Assembly: GCA_947568835.1 (NCBI GenBank)
Contig: OX387610.1
Coordinates: 6,163,501 to 6,227,500 of the forward strand
Length of the DNA: 64,000 bases
Reading direction: 5' to 3'
Source of the DNA: Protonemura montana
Taxonomy: Eukaryota > Arthropoda > Insecta > Plecoptera > Nemouridae
The notes below the pieces were generated by a model. That model ran no database searches and was not told the origin of the DNA. It saw only the letters and a program-made list of their open reading frames with translations. The position numbers and the translations under genes were made by a program. Shown in pieces: positions 1 through 12,500 of this stretch. Each line of letters begins with the position of its first letter. Position 1 is the stretch's first letter.

Positions 1-589
1 TCAACTAAAATAATCAAGGTAATAAATTAAAAACTAGCATAACTTGTAAATAAAAAATATGACTACAATTTTTGTTTGTTTTTATACTTTTGTATGAGTG
101 TTTTAATTCTACATTCATGACATTACTTGGACCTTACATTGGATTCAAAACCAAACTTAAATACTTTTTAATGATTAATGCTTTTTACAGCCTAAGGGAA
201 TTCACTACAAGAATTGGACAAGAATTTTAATCTTTTATCTTTTTAAATCGTTTTAAAATGTTTAAAATGTTTAAAATGTTTAAAAAAATTAATAAATAAT
301 AATAAATTTTGTTGTTTTAAATGTTTTTTCAGTTGTAATAATGAGAAGAACATTATTTTCGAGACAACTTTCAAAACTAGGAGATTTCTTTCCCCAAAGT
401 TACTTTACTCTTACTCCTTACTCTACCTCACTCTTTTTGTTAGCATACCGTATAAAAGGTAAATAAAAAAGATATAATAATAATAATAATAATAAATAAT
501 AATAATAATAATAAATAATAATAATAATAATAAAGGTATAATAAATAAACGACGAGCATTCCATTTCAGAAGACTGAACACCATCTCAC
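1..589. other. Intron of the ATAD2-like gene, left edge of window
   Basis: AT-rich sequence downstream (on the minus strand) of the last ATAD2-like exon visible here. The donor directly follows 590, so the gene continues beyond position 1. It contains a TAA-type microsatellite at about 472-534 and short TTTAAAATG tandem repeats near 252-285. No further exon could be recognised. Confidence 0.7.
472..534. repeat. (TAA)n microsatellite
   Basis: About 60 bases of near-perfect ATA/TAA triplet repeats, interrupted twice by single-base changes in register (AAATAA). It sits in an ATAD2-like intron about 55 bases from the splice donor of the exon at 590-770. Confidence 0.9.
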
Positions 590-3500
590 CTGAATGCAGG
601 CCTCCTCCGGAGTGCAGCACGACGAACGGAACAGAGCAGTGAGGTCGAGCATGTGCACAGGCACATGTTCGTATGCCCCAAGCAACGCCGCTGCGACCTG
701 CGCTTGTCCGTGCCCGGCACCGTCTCCCGAGACCAGCAGTCGGGGCCAGCGCACTGAGGCAGGGGCAGCGCTGGGGGAGGAGCAATGGGTCGGGGATTCT
801 TGATATTAGTTTGAGTATTTTATTTGATTGAAAAATGCAGGTGGTCTTAGTTGAATTTTAGATTCGGGTTTAAGTTAAATTCTAAGTTTAAATTTCTAAG
901 TTTAAAAATAAGTTTAAAATTATAATTGAAGGTTTGTATTAAAAAAATATATATATATATAGATTTAGAATTCAACCCCAATTTTCAGCTTTGATGGGTG
1001 GTGCTTTAGCCATGTGAGCAAATTGGACACAACCCTTTTGTGAGGATTGTAGTGTATTTGATGAGTAAGTTTGAGTTTGATCACCAAGAAAATAGTTTCA
1101 AGAGGCTAACAAATTAGAGGTATTTCTAATCTTCCTACCTTTCAAAAATTGCTACATATTCACATCGAGTCAGCGAGTCCCAACAATCATACAACTCCAC
1201 AGGTCTACTAAAAATAACTGTAATAACTAATCATTTGTATCCTATGTACCTTTCTAATATTCAGTATTACATGGAACCACCAGAATGATTTCCTAGTAGT
1301 TTCTTAAAAATGATAATAAAAATAAGCTGCACCAAAAAGCTAACAATTATTTGACGTAAATAGTTATTATTTGGAAAACATAAAGTTTCAAAGTTATTTC
1401 ATTCTAGCTCTGCAAAAATAGTTATTTTCTTGTCGTAGAAAGGGAGCTATTATCGAGAGTTAATATTGTTGCTGCCGGTCACCTGGTATCCAGTGATAAG
1501 AAGGACTCGACGAGCCGGCCTCGTGCCGAGTCGACCGGCTGTCCTAGCAGAGCTCGTAATGGCGCCGACAGGTGGTTTCTGGTTGCTCCCGGACAGCCCC
1601 GGCTGGCGGCCGGCACGATTGACGCACGCGCCCGAGCAAAGTCTTCGCACTCCACCGTCACTTGCTGCAAGCCAGGAGAGGATTCGGTCAGTCAAAAATC
1701 AGGGCGGAACGTTTAACGACGTACTGAGTTGATTTGTGGTAGGGTATCTAACAGTGGACCGCTTTGATAAAAGACCCTGTGGCATTGACGAGGGTGACTT
1801 TGGAACTAGTCTAGGGCCGTTTCACCAACACCGTTTAAATCTTGATTAGTAAGGGAAGGTTGAAGAGCAAAATTGTGTGTTGTCTGAATTTTTTTCTTTG
1901 TAATGTTCAAAATATCCTTGTTTTAAAGCAAATTACTGCCCCATTTAAATCACCCCTAAATGGCATTTGAGGTGGGTGTTTTAAACGACGTTGGTGAAAC
2001 CGACCCCTAGTCTTTTTAACACTTCCAAGTAGTGGTCTATGAGTCCAAAACAAAATACGAATGCTTGAAAAAACACAGCACTTCTTGCCACCAAAATGTA
2101 TTTCTTCAGGCAGTATATTTTAGCTATCTGGTAGGATACAATCATTTCAATATAGGGTCATTCCATGTGAAATAGGACCACTTTAAATGAGTTTTGACCT
2201 TGACCGACTCAGAATTTCATGAAATTCGGCACACTTGTTCAGAATGTTGGTTTGAGTAAAAGTATTTTTTTGTTTGTTTTTTACTCGAAGAGTTCAAAAG
2301 TTACAGGGGGTTGAAGTTCGGGTGTTTTCACCCCCCGCGCGCGTATCACCGTCACATTATATACTTTATCTCGGGTTGTATGACAGCTACAGAGTTCCAG
2401 GAGAGCTCATCTGAAAGCTAATTAAATTCTCTACTTGAATATATAATAATATGTTCCACTTGGTGGACAGCTAATTTATCTTGATTTTCTACATCTGCAT
2501 TTTCAAAAAACGCCACTGGAAAAAACCCTCCCCTTTCATTTACCTAAAAAAAATGTATTAATGTTGCCAACATATGAATGAATATTTGTGCCAAAATTCA
2601 GAGTTGGCCCTTCACAGGTTTTCAAGAAAAAAAATATCTTGTGCAAAAAGTTTTTTTTATCAGGCAGTTCCAGAGCATAGATCCTATACCCACAATGCAT
2701 AACAGCTCAGGCTTTTATCAACATGGTGAGTAATGCTCATTTTACATTTGATTGTGTTTGTTCCACTTTTCAATACACGTTTATTCTTGAAAGCACACTT
2801 TCATCAAGTGACATGTTGAAACTAGAAATGTGTGCAGAAGTCAAAAACTTATCATTTCTTGTCTGAACCTCATACTTGATAACCTGCATTAGTTTCTCTT
2901 CACATCTTGAAGAGTGTAGTAGTGAATTTATTGTTCACACCCTTAACATTTTTTGTAATTGTATAATTAAAAAATGTGTTCAGTTGGACAGCTCTTGAAA
3001 GAAGAGTGTGAAGATCATATGAATATTATTAGCGACTTGGAAAATGACAATCAGATTTTATTAGCATTGCGTTCAAAATGTGAAAATATTACATCAGTGT
3101 GCAGTTACATGAAAATACATTAAAATCCCCAACTTTGTTACTGCTTTCTTGGAAAAATCTTCATGCGAGTCATATTCGTCACCGAGGACACAAGTTTCAG
3201 CCGCTTCTTGAAACTCTTGGTTGCATCACGGCGTTTTCTTTTTAAATATAATTTAGATTTACCTTTTAGTCTTTTCCTGTTGAGTGGAGATACACCAAAT
3301 GCAGCTAAAGACTGGTTAACTAGTTTTAACGCAGAATCTGTTTCCACGAAAGGTTAGTCAGGTTCAGCAGATTTCGTTCGTGTCTGAATGGAAATGGTAT
3401 TTTATTCTTTTTGCTTTTCTGGTAGTAGTTTCCGACAGGTCGAGCATAATTTCTTCCCAGGAATAAGTTCCACAATCTCCAGATATTTATTTCTGTATGT

Positions 3501-6500
3501 TAAATTAATTGATGTCAATCTTTTACCTCTGTGTGTGCCAGTGTGTGTTTTGAAAGGATCACAGCACGACTTGTTGCCAAGGCAATAATGTACAAGAAAT
3601 GTATTTTCATGTAACTGCACACTGATGTAATATTTTCACATTTTAAACGCAATGCTAATAAAATCTGATTGTCACTTTCCAAGTCGCCAATAATGTGCAT
3701 ATGTTCTTCACACTCTTCTTTCAAGAGCTGTCCAACTGAACACATTGTTTAATTAATAATTATACAAATACAAAAAATGTTAAGGGTGTGGACAATAAAT
3801 TCACTACTACACTCTTCAAGATGTGAAGAGAAACTAATGCAGGTTATCAAGTATGAGGTTCAGACAAGAAATTATAAGTTTTTAACTTCTGCACACATTT
3901 CTAGTTTCAACATGTCACTTGATGAAAGTGTGCTTTCAAGAATAAACGTGTATTGAAAAGTGGGACAAACGCAATCAAATGTAAAATGAGCATTACTCAC
4001 CATGTTGATAAAAGCCTGAGATGTTATGCATTGTGGGTATAGGATCTATGCTCTGGAACTGCCTGATAAAAAAACTTTTTGCACAAGTTATTTTTTTTCT
4101 TGAAAACCTGTGAAGGGCCAACTCTGAATTTTGGCACAAATATTCATTCATATGTTGGCAACATTAATACATTTTTTTTAGGTAAATGAAAGGGGAGGGT
4201 TTTTTCCAGTGGCGTTTTTTGAAAATGCAGATGTAGAAAATCAAGATAAATTAGCTGTCCACCAAGTGGAACATATTATTATATATTCAAGTAGAGAATT
4301 TAATTAGCTTTCAGATGAGCTCTCCTGGAACTCTGTAGCTGTCATACAACCTGAGATAAAGTATATAATGTGACGGTGATACGCGCGCGGGGGGTGAAAA
4401 CACCCGAACTTCAACCCCCTGTAACTTTTGAACTCTTCGAGTAAAAAACAAACAAAAAAATACTTTTACTCAAACCAACATTCTGAACAAGTGTGCCGAA
4501 TTTCATGAAATTCTGAGTCGGTCAAGGTCAAGGGTGGTCCTATTTGACATGGAATGACCCTATAGCCATTCTTAAATCCTTTCAAAACTTAACTACACAG
4601 ATAACTAAATACTGAGACCACAATCAGATTAATAACTCTAATTACTGTTCTCCTTCAATATACCAGACACTTGACACGTGGTCCACTAAGTAGAGTTTAA
4701 ACTTAAGCATGGCAACAACCCTCGGAAATCTGGAAACACAGTCTGTGATTGACTGATCATCTTTTAACTTCAAGATTTATACCAACGACACGACTGATTT
4801 GCCGCCAATTAAATAAGTTTCCAAGCAACATGCTCCTCGAACGACAACACCCCATGCCTACCTGTGGATCTAGCAGCAGCTTCCGACTGGACGCGTAGAT
4901 CTGCGGGTATCGCCGACGAAGACCGCGCAGCACGGCTTCGGAGCAGAGGGCACGGAGGTCTGAGCCGCAGTAGCCGGCCGCATCGCCGGCCAGCGAGGAG
5001 AGCAGCTCCGTGGACGGCGGTGCCTCCCACTTCGATACGTGGATCTGCAGGATCTCCAGCCGCTCCTGTGGTCGGAAGACAGACGTTTATTAAGACTTTG
5101 CAGATCTGAATAGGTTTGAGGTTAGTTTCGGCTCAAGATTCTGCGAAGAAAAAATTCCGTTTTGGCACAGAGTTCAAGTTGAAGGGAATATTTTGTGATA
5201 TAGAAATAAGTCCTGGGTATATCTAGCATTATTTTCTTTGAACTCAAAGGCTTAATATGGAAACCTCTGCTGATTAAGGTTCAAATTTTAAACGGAGATT
5301 GGCATTAAGAGAAATTATTGACAGCTACAAAATGCAAACAGTGCTAAAAACATTAGGATGAACTCTTATTTAAATTGCAAACGCTTGCAATGCAAAATCG
5401 TCTCAAAAATCGTCTCTAAAATCGTCTCAAAAAGCCAGTGTCCAGATAGCTCAATGGTTCAGAGCAACACCCGCGAAAGGTGGAGATCGGGGTTCGAGTC
5501 CGCGTTTGGGCATCAATTTTTAAGACGGTTATAGTGTTGTTAATAATAAAAAAAAAAAGTGCTAAAAACAGATTTGTTTCCGAAACCAATTTTCGTAATT
5601 TCTATGCGAGGCATCGATTTGCAAGCAAATCCTGCGAAGCTTCTTAGAATTACAGCTTTTATACAAGGTTAATGATCCCTTCAAGCGCCAACTAAACGTA
5701 CCTTCCTAGCAGGCAGTGGGAAGTAGAGCTCCCTGTCAAAGCGTCCCGGCCGTCGCAGCGCAGGATCGATGGCGTCCACTCGGTTAGTTGCCCCGATGAC
5801 AATCACTTCGCCACGAGAGTCCAGCCCGTCCATCAGCGCAAGCAGCGTCGAGACGATGCTGGCGTGGATCTGGTCTTGCTTCGACGAGCGCACTGGCGCG
5901 AGACCGTCGATCTCGTCGAAGAAGATGATGGATGGACGCATCTGGTAGGCCTGTGGTAGAATCAATTGATCGATTAATTTCTGATGTTAAACAAAGCCCA
6001 GTCTGACCCAGTGACTCTGGATTAATGGTATGGGCCAATGAGTGAATAATAATGAGGATGACGATGAACCCTGTATCGGTGCCTACTCCTGTCGAAGAGC
6101 ACCAAGGGAATTACCAACTTAACGTCCCTTCCGTGAACGCAAACTACAGGATTCCACCACAAATCCATGCTGTCGAGAGGTTGATAAGCAAGGAGAATAA
6201 AGGTGCTATACTAACTTCAACTTCCTTCCCAAGAGATCTGATAACGTGCATGACGGTAACCCATCCAACACCTGACTAAAACCTTTGGGAATCTCACAAA
6301 AATCAGTATTTTTATCATGTCGAATTAAAAGGCTACTTAAATTGTCGGTGATAGAATTAAAATTTTTTTTTTTTTGCCACCCGTATATTTTGTACAGCTT
6401 GTAGATTATTTCTTTTAAGAAAGTGAAATAGTTAAAAAAAAAATTGAAAGTTAAAAAGTGTATGAATACTGAATTCTTGGAACCTGCCAGCATATAGTCT

Positions 6501-9500
6501 TAGCTAGCTACACCTACATTTATAATTACTATTCCTATTAAATTTACTCCACTTTAATCCAGCAACCACCGGATGAATGCTTCTGTGTATCTTAAGTTGT
6601 TAATAAACAAACATTAAATTCAATTTATAACGAGTCATTGATGCAAAACAAAGGAGCGAGGTTTACCTGATCGAACAGCAGCCGCAGCTGTCGCTCTGAT
6701 TCGCCGACCCATTTGGTGAGACAGTCCGCTCCCTTGCGCATGAAGAAGGCCACCTTGCGGGCGCCTTGGCTGCACTCGTTGGCCAGCGCTCGCGCAAGCA
6801 GCGTCTTGCCCGTTCCTGCGAAAACCAATCAACAATCAAATAATCTGGATAGAGCACAGGATCCAGCCAGCTGATCTCAAATAACTTGGATAGAGCATAG
6901 GATCCAGCCAGCTGATCTCAAATAACCTGAATAGAGCATAGGATCCAGCCAGCTGATCTCAAATAACCTGAATAGAGCATAGGATCCAGCCAGCTGATCT
7001 CAAATAACCTGGATAGAGCATAGGATCCAGCCAGCTGATCTCAAATAACCTAGATATAGCATAGGATCCAGCCAGCTGATCTCAAATAACTTGGATAGAG
7101 CATAGGATCCAGCCAGTTGATCTCAAATAACCTGGATAGAGCATAGGATCCAGCCAGCTGATCTCAAATAACCTGGATAGAGCATAGGATCCAACCAGCT
7201 GATCTCAAATAACCTGGATAGAGCACAGGATCCAGCCAGCTGATCTCAAATAACCTGGATAGACCATAGGATCCAGCCAGCTGATCTCAAATAACCTGGA
7301 TAGAGCATAGGATCCAGCCAGCTGATCTCAAATAACCTAGATAGAGCATAGGATCCAGCCAGCTGATCTCAAATAACCTGGATAGAGCATAGGATCCAGC
7401 CAGCTGTTCAAAATTGAAGTCAGGCAATTCATTGTTGGCAACAGGTAGCAGTCCCTAAAACCAAAGTGTTCCTATGAATTCAATGCTAATTTAAGAGTTT
7501 ATGAAACACATTTTCAGCCTATAAATTAAACAGGTTAACAAAAAATACGTATATATATACAGTAAATAAAAGGAAACAAACAAACAAGTCATAATAAAAT
7601 CTACTCACCAGGCAGTCCATGAAACAGCACCCCTTTCGCCGGCTGAATGTGAAACCTGTCGAATACTTCCGGGTAGAGCATAGGGAAGACGACCATCTCC
7701 TTGAGACAGCGGATGTGCTCCTCTAAGCCCCCGACATGCGCGAACATGATCGAGCGATCCAGTGACATAGGATCGACGTCAGCTAGGTTGCTCGCAGCCG
7801 GCTTCGAGGTAGTCTCTCCCGGACATGATTGGTTGATCGGCGTGGGCAGGCATCTGTCAGGGCAAGCAGGAGAGTTGTCGAGAACAATCTTGCGGGACAT
7901 TTCTGCAAGGCTTACTTGATACGAAGGCTGGATTCGAATATAAGCTTCTTGGGTAGAAAAAAGTATGACTGTTCCTTCCGTATTTAGTGTTTTCATAGCT
8001 ATTCTCTAGCTTTAAAATATGTCGCTTTTTACAACGCTCAAAAGCGTATTAATTGCCAAAGATTAACGAATTAAATAAACTGGGTGACATTGCTACTTGG
8101 CCTTCTTGATACTTAGGACTGGATTTAAATTAGTCACTAACACTCCAGAGTCAATTAAAACAGAGGTGTTTAACCAAAAAGCTGCTCAAAATAATGTTTT
8201 GAAATTAAATAAAACACCTCTATATTTATAATATATAAAACATATTAACATAATAATAACATAACATAAATATAATATATAACATATTTTATATAAAATG
8301 AGATAAAACACCTCTACCAATGACATAGGCACCAAGTGATATCAATTTTCTTCTCCGGAACTTTGAGCTCCCTCTCTATCCTTCTCACCACTGCCAATAT
8401 CCAGCCTCCAGGCATCGCTAATGAGAATAACTTGACAATAAGTCCAGAAAACATTACTGGAGACCTGCTTTGATGAAGTACATCTAGTTAAGATTCCAAA
8501 CACAACGATAGTACTTAGAATGTAAATAGGGAACTAAAGAAGTTCCTAGTAATAAAAGCTTTAATCCAAATAAAGTACCAAGAGGCTGGACATTTGGCGC
8601 GTTCTCTTTGTAAGTGCTTACAGTGACTTGGCGAGCGTCTTGTTGGACAGCGACTTATTGCTCTTGGCGTGCGCCGACTTGTGTCGCGGCTCGAACCGTT
8701 CGTCTTCGCTGCTGCTCGACGACGAAGATCGCGAGCGAGCAAACCTCGGGTCTCGTCGACGCAGCATCGAACGCATCACCCGCGACGAGTGGCTCTGCCT
8801 CGGAGGGTCTGCGATCGAGGCACCGGGAAAGTCATCGATCATTCAGGGTAATTCTGTGAGGTTCTCCAGCCGAAATCGGGTATCGATCGTGTAACTTTTT
8901 CATCTTAGTTCATAAATTTTATCTCTTTAAATAATTTTTATTGACCCTGGGATTTATTGAGATACCGAAATAACGAAATATCTAACAAAAAAGTTACTGA
9001 GCACTAAGTGAAGAAAGAAAGCATTGCTAAAACCACACACTTTGCTCTTTCCCTAAAGCGTATCCATGTCTTCTAGCAAGCTACACACGGACAAAATACA
9101 CTCGGCAATGATTTTAAATGCTTGCCTAGGCTCGGCAATAGCCACTCACCGATCGTGGCTTGGAAGCGGTCGATGATGGGCTTCGTCTTGCGCAGAGAAT
9201 ATATGCGCCGCTTGACCTTGGTATCCTCCTCCGTTTCCTCGTCAGTCGACGTCTGGCTCGTCTGGTCCACGTCTGCAGCCGTCAACAGCAGATTAATAAA
9301 GTGCACAATGCAAGTCGTGGTACAAAATAAGTGCAAAAAATCAACGGTTTGATGCGGACACTTTGCAAATTTCTGTTCTCTGGGATTAAATTGACATTAA
9401 AGAAAGATATATTGGTGGACCCTGATAGTTTTTGCATCAAGTTTTGGTCGGATTCAGTTTTTGTTGCTTTTGCGAGTGTACCAAGTTATGCAAAACAAGT

Positions 9501-12500
9501 ATGCAAAACAGATTCTTCAGGGAGTTAAGAGGTTTAACTTATGGTTAAAAAATCTTGTAAAACTTGACCTAATTGACAACAGGAGGTCGATTGTGTCAAG
9601 ATATCGGATGAATTGTCGCATTGAAGCCCAAAGTTTACAGCGAGAAAACAAATTATTGTGGGCTACTTTTCCAACCAGTTTTATGCAAACACCACCCAGA
9701 CCCAAAATAAAAGGGGTCAGGATTAGAAGACCCAATTTAGACATTTTGTTGCAAAAGAATTTGTGAGCATTACAATCAAATGTATCACAAACACTTTTAA
9801 TTGAAAGCAAAATTAACAAGTGCACCATTCTGATTATTCCCTCTGAAAACGTTGGATAAAACTACTGGCATTCTAACGAGCGCATCTAGTTTAAAGCCTG
9901 TGATCAATCATTCCTTAGAAAAGCCAAAAGGCATGGGACTACTGGCACACACCATAAAAGCTCTAGAACTCCAAAACTATAGCCCTGGCACATAAGTAGC
10001 TCTATTAATATACTGTACTACTTGTTGGACCTACGTAATAAAGTTACAAAAACTCAAATTAAATTAAAAGTCGTAGGTCAGTCTCTGACCTGCTTGCTCC
10101 GTGCCCTTGTCTTCGTCGAACATGTATCTCTTGGTCGGTCGGTGCATTCTCTTCACTCTCGAGTACATATCCATGTCGAGGTCGTTGCCGCTCTCTAACG
10201 TCTCGGCAGTCGTGTTCAGCTCGGCGATCGTGCGTGAACGCTTCCGCGGACGTACCTAAGGGCGTAAGAAATTCATGGCGTGAGTCCTGGGTTTCGAAGG
10301 GTAATATTTCTAGCAGTCACTTTGTAACCCTGGTATTACTGTCAGTAGCACCATACTAACTGGCACCAACATAGCACCAAGCAGTCACCCTGACCTAGAG
10401 CGGTGATTCGTAACCCTGGTATTACTGTCAGTAGCACTGTGCTCACTAGCACCACCATAGAACCAAGCAGTAACCCTGACCTAGAGCGGTGATTCGTAAC
10501 CCTGGTATTACTTTCAGTAGCACCATACTAACTAGCATCAACATAGCACCAAGCAGTAACCCTGGTATTACTGTCAGTGGCACCACCATAGCACCAAGCA
10601 TTAACCCCGACCTAAAGCGGTGATTCATTACCCTGGTATTACTGTAAGTAGCACTGTGCTAACTAGCACCACCATAGCACCAAGCAGTAACCTTAACCTA
10701 GGGGTAACCATTCGTAAGCAACCGTGGTAAGCACCATTTTTAGCCCATTTTCCACATCCAGGGTATTTTTTTCCTTTGCAATAATTACTTCTAGTTTTCT
10801 ACCCACATGTTCATTGGCTTTGCAGCTTCTATAAGTGCTTGCATTAACTTACACTAGCACACAACAATGGTGCTAAGCTGGCATTGTTGAAAAGGTCTGA
10901 TCTAGGTCGGGTTTATACAATATAGCCAGCCGTACTATGTAGCGCTATGGTACCACCGCCAAATGGCCACTCTAAATAAGGCAACAAGATTCTTAACAGT
11001 GCAACAGGTGGAAAACTAACTTAGCAACAGGTAAAACAACTCTGAAGGTAACATAAAAGTGCAACTCACAATCTGTTCCCTTTCTTCTTCTTCCTCGCTG
11101 GCCTCCTTCGGGTCTGAGTTATAGACGTAGACCTTCTCCTGGGGCGCGTCAGGTTTTTCCTCGCTGTCTACGGCAGCGTCCTCTAGCGGCTTCTTCTCGG
11201 CGGGGAACATGGATGGGTATCCACGCAGGGAGTGGTGTCCGTTCATGCCATCGATCCACGTGTTGTTGTAGCTGTCGTACTTCTGCTTGCGCATCCTGTG
11301 CGTGCCAGGGTCATTCCGTTTAATATGGGAATATTTTGCTTCTGATGTGGTTTGGTTTTTAAAGTTCCAAATTAAAGGCTAGAGCTCTCAATTTATTTAG
11401 TGTTTTGCCTCGATAGGATGGTTTGTGAAGCCTATTCTCCAAAATCTTAACATCCCTATTCACTAATATTGTTTCCTTCGTAATCCTGTGGCTGTGGCAA
11501 AAATTGGTTAAACAAATTAAGTGAATTTAGGTCCAGTAGAGGCTAAATATCCTTCTCAATGGCATAACGTCCACAGGCATCAGCAAAAACATCAGGTGAT
11601 ATAAGAGTGACAGACAACTATTTCTAAGTAAGGCGTTCAAAGCTTTGCACATTGATATCGTTAAATAGTTTCTAGTTGTACCATTATTAATCAAGCTTCG
11701 GGTATATTAGGGTTTATTAACAATTCCAAGGGCATTGTTAGGCTCACAAATACACAGTAAAAAATAGTCCCACTACCCTGGCAGCCACTTCAAATGCAAT
11801 TTACTAGATTAGAAAACAGAAGCCTGGTCGATTATCTCTTTCGCAAACATTCATTTCGGAACCTTGCCTGGTGGATCGCCGCACACCTCCCTCAGGTGTG
11901 TCCTTGTCTCCGTTAACTTCCGCTTCCATCGCCTGCCTGATTTGCAGCCGCCTAGAAACGTGATGGCGGTGGGAAGAAACCCGTGTACGGTGGCTGCGAA
12001 CAAAATAGTACATTAGTTATTAATCAAGCACCTAGATTATACATACACAGGAAAGGTATTTACTATAAAGGTTATACAAATGATGTACAGTATAGAAAAA
12101 CTAAACAACAGTAAGCTTACAGGCTCTCTCTCTGTCCTCTTCGATTGAGTTGCCTAGGAAAGATGTCACTGTCATCTGACAACATATCATCACGAGACTC
12201 TTCCATATCGTCTTCGGTGTAGCGACTGCGGAGAGATCTTGAGCCCATTCCTGCCAATTTGATTAAAGCCATAAAATTTTCCACCTTCATAGAAGAAATT
12301 AATATTTAGTAGGTAGAAACCTTTATTAGTTGATAGGAAGATAGTTTTTGGAGCTTCAATAACACAAAACTTTGCCGGAAAAACATGCTGCAAACCTTTG
12401 ATAGTAGAGCTCCGTGCTGGTCGCCGATATCCTCTTCTACTACTCTTAGATTTATGACCCCAGCTCGGACTGTACGTTAGATCTTTCTCCTCGGAACTTT

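Noticed and set aside
423-785. 120-residue minus-strand frame ending in poly-Ile/Tyr
   Set aside because: It overlaps ATAD2-like exon 14 in another frame and reads through the TAA microsatellite; its composition is an artefact.
5440-5513. A functional tRNA gene
   Set aside because: A and B boxes and arms are recognisable, but the anticodon loop lacks U33 and the module recurs with flanking inverted repeats, so it was called a repeat.
9461-9828. Overlapping ~100-residue frames on both strands
   Set aside because: Inside an ATAD2-like intron, no family resemblance, no splice context; random AT-rich frames.
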